Shown in pieces: positions 60,448-64,000 of a DNA stretch of 64,000 bases. Position 1 is the stretch's first letter; each line of letters opens with the position of its first letter. Under the pieces are notes generated by a model that was given only the letters and a program-made list of their open reading frames with translations, was not told where the DNA came from and did no database searches. Position numbers and translations under genes: made by a program. This DNA comes from Arthrobacter sulfonylureivorans (GTDB lineage: Bacteria > Actinomycetota > Actinomycetes > Actinomycetales > Micrococcaceae), in assembly GCA_004000035.1 (NCBI GenBank), contig RJAE01000014.1, positions 1 through 64,000 on the forward strand. Reading direction: 5' to 3'.

Positions 60448-60521
60448 ACCGCCGAGACGATGACCGCACCGGACCAGGTGTACCGACCCCGGAGTGATTG
60501 GACCGCCGAGACGATGACCGC
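60448..60521. repeat. Duplicated start-codon region of the mannosyltransferase gene
   Basis: ACCGCCGAGACGATGACCGC occurs at 60448-60467 and 60502-60521, exactly 54 bases (18 codons) apart and in frame. Each copy carries an ATG and the same preceding GAGACG. Confidence 0.9.
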
Positions 60522-62046
60522 GCAAAGACCTACGGCCGAGCCCTCTGTCCCTCGGGGCGGAAGCGACGTCAAGGAGCGGTCCACCCTGAGCATCATCGAG
60601 GGCGCCGTCGGTTCCTTCATGATGTTCTTTGGTTCTCTGGGGGTCGGCTGGCTGGCCTCGGTGTCCGAACTGCGCCGCTGGCCGCTGCTGATCTTTCTCC
60701 GCGTGGAATTGGTCGGGGTTGTCCTCTCGGTGATCCTGCTGGCATTGGGCGGCATGATCCTGGTTCGCGCGTGGTTGCGGTTGGGTCAGCAGTTCACCGT
60801 CTGGGGTGCCGAAGCGCGCCGGGCCACGCTGACCGCAATCGTCGCCTGGGGTGCGCCCCTGGCGCTGAGCATCCCGCTGTTCAGCAGAGATGTGTACGCC
60901 TATATCGCGCAGGGCAAAGTTATGGTCAACAACCTCAATCCCTATGTGGATGGGTACGACCAGTTGCAGAATTACCTGCAGACCGGCGCCGACGATCTCT
61001 GGGCGCGCAGCCCAACTCCCTACGGTCCGATATTCCTGTGGCTGGAAGAGTTCATCGTCTGGCTCAGCGGCGGGCACCCGGAATACTCCATCGTCATGTT
61101 TCGGATCCTCGCTATCGCCGGAGCCGCGATGTGCGTCTACTACGGCCCCAAACTGGCGGAACTGCACGGGATCAACCCGAACCGTGCGCTTTGGTTGGCC
61201 TGCGCAAACCCGCTGTTCCTGACCACCTTCATTGCCAGCATCCACAACGATGCCCTGATGCTGGGACTTGCCCTTGCCGGTCTCTATTACGCGGCAACCC
61301 GGCGGGTGCTGCTCGGCATCCTGCTAGTGACGCTCTCCATCGGCATTAAGCCGATCACGCTGATCTTTTTGCCGTTTATCGGGCTGCTGTGGGCGGGCAA
61401 GGGCGCCAGTTGGCCGCGCAAGTTTGGCTATTGGGCCCTCACCGCCGGCCTTTCCTTCGGGCTGCTGGCGGTGTTGGGTGTGATTAACGGCCTCGGCTTC
61501 GGCTGGGTTGGAGCGCTCAGCCAGCAAGGTGCCGGCCTGATGATTTGGTACGCACCGGTCGGACTGCTGGGGATCTTGCTGGGGCTGATCTCCGGCGGAC
61601 TGGGGTTCGATGGCGCTTTCGTGCAAGCCGCCGTGTACACAGCCGGAAAAGTCGCGGCTGTGCTGATAGTGCTCTACACCATGTTCCGCGGCGGCTACGA
61701 CCGAATCGTCCGGCGGTTGGCGCTGGCACTGGCCGCCGTGGTGTTGCTGGGCCCGATGATCCAGCCGTGGTACATCGTCTGGCTGCTGCCGCTCTTCGCC
61801 GCCACCGGTATTCGGAATGACTGGCAGGTCCGGACTGTCTACGCGGTGACGTCGTTCCTGATGATCTACGCGATCACGGACCAGCTGGATATCTTCCCGT
61901 ACATCGAGTTCGACCTCGACATGGCCCGGCTTCTTGCCGGCATCGTCGCGGTTGCCTTCGCCTTGTACCTGGTGTTCTTGGACCCGAAAACCCGCAAACT
62001 CTTCCGCAAGAAATACGCCGACGCAGACGATCAGCGCCTCTTCTGA
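60514..62046 (+). CDS. MptA/MptB-type polyprenol-phosphomannose-dependent mannosyltransferase
   Basis: The product has about 12 transmembrane helices and the GT-C-type loop SRDVYAYIAQGKVMVNNLNP with the catalytic Asp near residue 127. WARSPTPYGPIFLWLE and the helix-flanked ASIHNDALMLGLALAGLYYA also match actinobacterial alpha-1,6-mannosyltransferases (MptB group) that extend lipomannan-like polymers. The start is ambiguous: ATGs at 60460 and 60514 lie in identical 20-bp duplicated contexts. The shorter form (510 residues) is chosen because the first 18 codons add only polar sequence. A polar head precedes the first helix. Confidence 0.85.
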   Translation: MTAQRPTAEPSVPRGGSDVKERSTLSIIEGAVGSFMMFFGSLGVGWLASVSELRRWPLLIFLRVELVGVVLSVILLALGGMILVRAWLRLGQQFTVWGAEARRATLTAIVAWGAPLALSIPLFSRDVYAYIAQGKVMVNNLNPYVDGYDQLQNYLQTGADDLWARSPTPYGPIFLWLEEFIVWLSGGHPEYSIVMFRILAIAGAAMCVYYGPKLAELHGINPNRALWLACANPLFLTTFIASIHNDALMLGLALAGLYYAATRRVLLGILLVTLSIGIKPITLIFLPFIGLLWAGKGASWPRKFGYWALTAGLSFGLLAVLGVINGLGFGWVGALSQQGAGLMIWYAPVGLLGILLGLISGGLGFDGAFVQAAVYTAGKVAAVLIVLYTMFRGGYDRIVRRLALALAAVVLLGPMIQPWYIVWLLPLFAATGIRNDWQVRTVYAVTSFLMIYAITDQLDIFPYIEFDLDMARLLAGIVAVAFALYLVFLDPKTRKLFRKKYADADDQRLF

Positions 62047-62091
62047 GGCCCTGACCTGCTCCCGGCAGCTACCTAGGAGACCGTAGGCCCC

Positions 62092-62523
62092 ATGACCAAC
62101 GCCGCCGAACACATCATCGCCGCAGATTTTGACGTCACCGACTGGGTTCCCGAACCGTACGAAGTCGAAGGGACCAACTCCGATCTGAGCCGTGTACTCG
62201 TGACCAAGGTTTTTGACGGTTTAATCACAGGGACAAGCCGGGCCGAGTTGCTCATGGCCGGCAATGCATCCGGTGCCGGATACGTCGCGTCCGAAGTCTT
62301 CACCGGATCGGTGGACGGCCGTGAAGGCACTATGGTGATCCAACACTGGGGCCTCGCCGAGGGCGAAGCAGCGGCAAGCGACGGGCACATCATCCCTGGT
62401 TCTGGCACGGGGGCCCTCGAAGGAATTGTGGGGAAAGCCATCTACGTCCAGGACGCAGCAGGGCAGCACAGCCTTGAACTGCGGGTGTTCTTCCGCGAGG
62501 ACCATTCCGCGGTTCGGAGTTGA
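62092..62523 (+). CDS. DUF3224 family protein
   Basis: The 143-residue protein matches the DUF3224 family, a small beta-barrel found in many soil bacteria: FDVTDWVPEPYEVEG near the start, VTKVFDGLITGTSRAELLMAG, SGAGYVASEVFTGSVDGREG, and HIIPGSGTGALEGIVGKA. It is acidic and soluble, and its function is unknown. It starts at ATG 62092 with AGGAGA 14-19 bases upstream. It lies between the mannosyltransferase and the ABC exporter, same strand. Confidence 0.9.
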   Translation: MTNAAEHIIAADFDVTDWVPEPYEVEGTNSDLSRVLVTKVFDGLITGTSRAELLMAGNASGAGYVASEVFTGSVDGREGTMVIQHWGLAEGEAAASDGHIIPGSGTGALEGIVGKAIYVQDAAGQHSLELRVFFREDHSAVRS

Positions 62524-62608
62524 ATCAACTAAACTCGGTAGGTGCACCGCCGGTCCCTATGGAATGGCGACGCTGCCATTCACGCGTAAGTAAGGGAAAC
62601 TACCTGGC

Positions 62609-63457
62609 ATGAGCCTTGCCGAATATGCGAGCGAGAACCGCCTCCACCGAGTCGGCGCCCGGCCCTCGCTTTTCCGATACCTTTCGGAAGCTTGGGCCCG
62701 ACGTGACTTCGCCGTCGCTATGGCGAGGGGCAAGATCGAGGCCTCCAACCAGCGCAACAGGCTCGGCATGCTCTGGATCTTCATCAAGCCCACGTTGAAC
62801 GCGCTGATGTACGGTGCGATCTTCGGCATCCTGCAAGGCGCTAACCGGCCGGAGAACTTTCCGATGTACGTGGTCATCGGCGTTTTCCTCTTCGAGTTTT
62901 TCGCCACCTCAATGAACAACGGTGCCAAGTCCATCACCGGAAACGGCGCCTTGGTTCAGTCGCTGGCCTTCCCCCGCATCACGTTGCCCGTCTCTACTGT
63001 GATCCAGAACTTGATGACACTCGTGCCGATGCTGGCCGTAATGTTCATCTACATCCTGATCTTGGGCGCGCCGATCAGTGTGGAATGGCTCCTCATTATT
63101 CCGTTGGTGGCGATCTTCACTGTCTTCAACTTGGGCGTAGCACTCATCGCCGCCAGGCTGACGGTCCATGTCAGAGACCTGACCCAGCTACTCCCGCTCG
63201 TCACGCGGATCTTGTTTTACACATCCGGCGTCCTGTTTGCGATCGACCGCATCCTGAAATCACATCCTTGGGCCGTCAAGTTTTTCGACTTCCATCCACT
63301 GCATGAGATCCTCTCCATTGCCCGAGGGATCCTGATGCCGGGGATGGATTACGACCCAATCTACTGGCTCTACTTTTCCGTGTGGTCGGTGGCGGTTTTT
63401 CTTGCCGGGGTCTTGTTCTTTTGGGTAGCGGAGGAGCGGTATGGCCGAGTCGACTAA
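62609..63457 (+). CDS. ABC-2 type glycopolymer export permease (TagG/Wzm-like)
   Basis: The 282-residue protein has six hydrophobic helices and the typical start of Wzm/TagG permeases: a polar head, then ARRDFAVAMARGKIEASNQRNRLGMLWIF. The NNGAKSITGNGALVQSLAFPRI and HPLHEILSIARGIL segments are characteristic. It exports lipid-linked glycan or teichoic-acid chains across the membrane together with the adjacent ATPase, whose start overlaps its end by 17 bases. With the mannosyltransferase upstream it points to a cell-envelope glycan locus that continues past the window. Confidence 0.93.
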   Translation: MSLAEYASENRLHRVGARPSLFRYLSEAWARRDFAVAMARGKIEASNQRNRLGMLWIFIKPTLNALMYGAIFGILQGANRPENFPMYVVIGVFLFEFFATSMNNGAKSITGNGALVQSLAFPRITLPVSTVIQNLMTLVPMLAVMFIYILILGAPISVEWLLIIPLVAIFTVFNLGVALIAARLTVHVRDLTQLLPLVTRILFYTSGVLFAIDRILKSHPWAVKFFDFHPLHEILSIARGILMPGMDYDPIYWLYFSVWSVAVFLAGVLFFWVAEERYGRVD

Positions 63458-64000
63458 GACAGGGGAAGAGTTGATCGGCATAGATGCGATGGGCTACGGC
63501 CGCAAGCCCGTGGTTGTAGTCGACGACCTCCATGTGAAGTACTACGTCCACGCGGGTGGCAAGAAGGTCAAAGAGGCTGGACGGTCGCTTCTTCAGCGGG
63601 GCGCCGGCAGGGTGCGTACGGTCCATGCGCTGAAGGGCGTCTCCTTCACCGCCTATGAGAACGAGTCCATCGGAGTTATCGGCGCTAACGGTTCAGGTAA
63701 ATCCACCCTGATGCGCACTCTAGTAGGCCTCACTCCGCCTGCACAGGGCGCCGTCTACGCGTCGTCCCGACCCAACCTACTGGGCGTGGGCGCTGCCTTG
63801 ATCCCTGACCTTTCGGGAGAAAAGAACATCCAGTTGGGCGGCTTGGCTCTCGGATTCTCCAAGCAGGAGATCAGCGAACTCCGCGACGATATTGTGGAGT
63901 TTGCGGAGCTCGAAGATTTCATCGACCTGCCTATGCGCACCTACTCGTCGGGTATGCAGGCCCGGTTGAAGTTCGCTATTGCCGCCTCGAAGCAGCACGA
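63441..64000 (+). CDS. ABC transporter ATP-binding protein for glycopolymer export (TagH/Wzt-like), partial
   Basis: The gene starts at ATG 63441 with GGAGGAGCGG upstream and runs off the window; 186 codons are present. An N-terminal stretch of about 35 residues precedes VVVVDDLHVKYYVHAGG. Walker A reads GANGSGKST (near residue 88), and the signature region is TYSSGMQARLKFAIAAS. The insertion between the first strands (GKKVKEAGRSLLQRGAGRVR) is normal for the TagH/Wzt type. It overlaps the permease gene, so the two are translationally coupled. Whether a C-terminal glycan-binding domain is present cannot be seen. Confidence 0.93.
   Translation, partial: MAESTKTGEELIGIDAMGYGRKPVVVVDDLHVKYYVHAGGKKVKEAGRSLLQRGAGRVRTVHALKGVSFTAYENESIGVIGANGSGKSTLMRTLVGLTPPAQGAVYASSRPNLLGVGAALIPDLSGEKNIQLGGLALGFSKQEISELRDDIVEFAELEDFIDLPMRTYSSGMQARLKFAIAASKQH

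Overview
The window is a 64 kb piece of a high-GC actinobacterial chromosome. Gene content and order point to Micrococcaceae, Arthrobacter-like: ffh, rpsP-khpA-rimM-trmD-rplS, two lepB genes, rnhB, a DUF2469 gene, yraN, comM, dprA and xerC, then a PucR-type regulator with fabD-fabH-acpP-fabF, homodimeric aceE, DUF3052 with an AhpE-type peroxiredoxin, oligoribonuclease and a GapB-type GAPDH. GTG and TTG starts are common, and several genes look leaderless. The genus is inferred from synteny and protein character, without any database search.

Layout. 1-1744: an HNH endonuclease gene cut by an IS3-family element. 1827-3284: zwf. 3498-20346: secretion, ribosome-maturation and competence genes on the plus strand. 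20686-26523: DUF3145 gene, bidirectional terminator, and the type II fatty-acid synthesis operon with its regulator on the minus strand. 26652-31535: aceE, then DUF3052, peroxiredoxin and sirtuin genes. 31753-33796: tRNA-Val, a small unknown gene and an intact IS1249-type (IS256-family) element. 34708-37752: gnd, then a DUF2182/DUF1326 pair. 37835-43880: three secreted proteins (subtilase with Ig-like repeats, Ig-like protein, sunset-domain protein) lying between partial copies of the 3' ends of ddh and cysE. 43835-49008: ddh, cysE, cysK, msrA, nif3-like and coiled-coil genes. 49047-56644: an SGNH hydrolase, two tandem Asp2-like hydrolases, yaaA, RNase P RNA and a membrane acyltransferase. 56900-64000: gapB, def, tRNA-His, orn, an MptB-like mannosyltransferase, and a glycopolymer ABC exporter cut by the window edge.

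How the genes work together: zwf and gnd supply pentose-phosphate NADPH; aceE makes acetyl-CoA for the adjacent fatty-acid operon; cysE and cysK make cysteine; ddh makes meso-diaminopimelate. The last 15 kb leans towards cell-envelope glycopolymers.

Most unusual signals: (1) a family of short tandem or palindromic repeats starting with GGTnnTCGACCAA and ending in CGCGTGGAGAYC. It sits next to several housekeeping genes, and in one case lies in frame inside trmD, adding about 80 residues to an essential tRNA methyltransferase. (2) The secreted-protein block bounded by ddh and cysE 3'-end fragments. (3) Two Asp2-like paralogs whose C-terminal domains look homogenised by gene conversion. (4) An apparent CTG start that gives the SGNH hydrolase its signal peptide.
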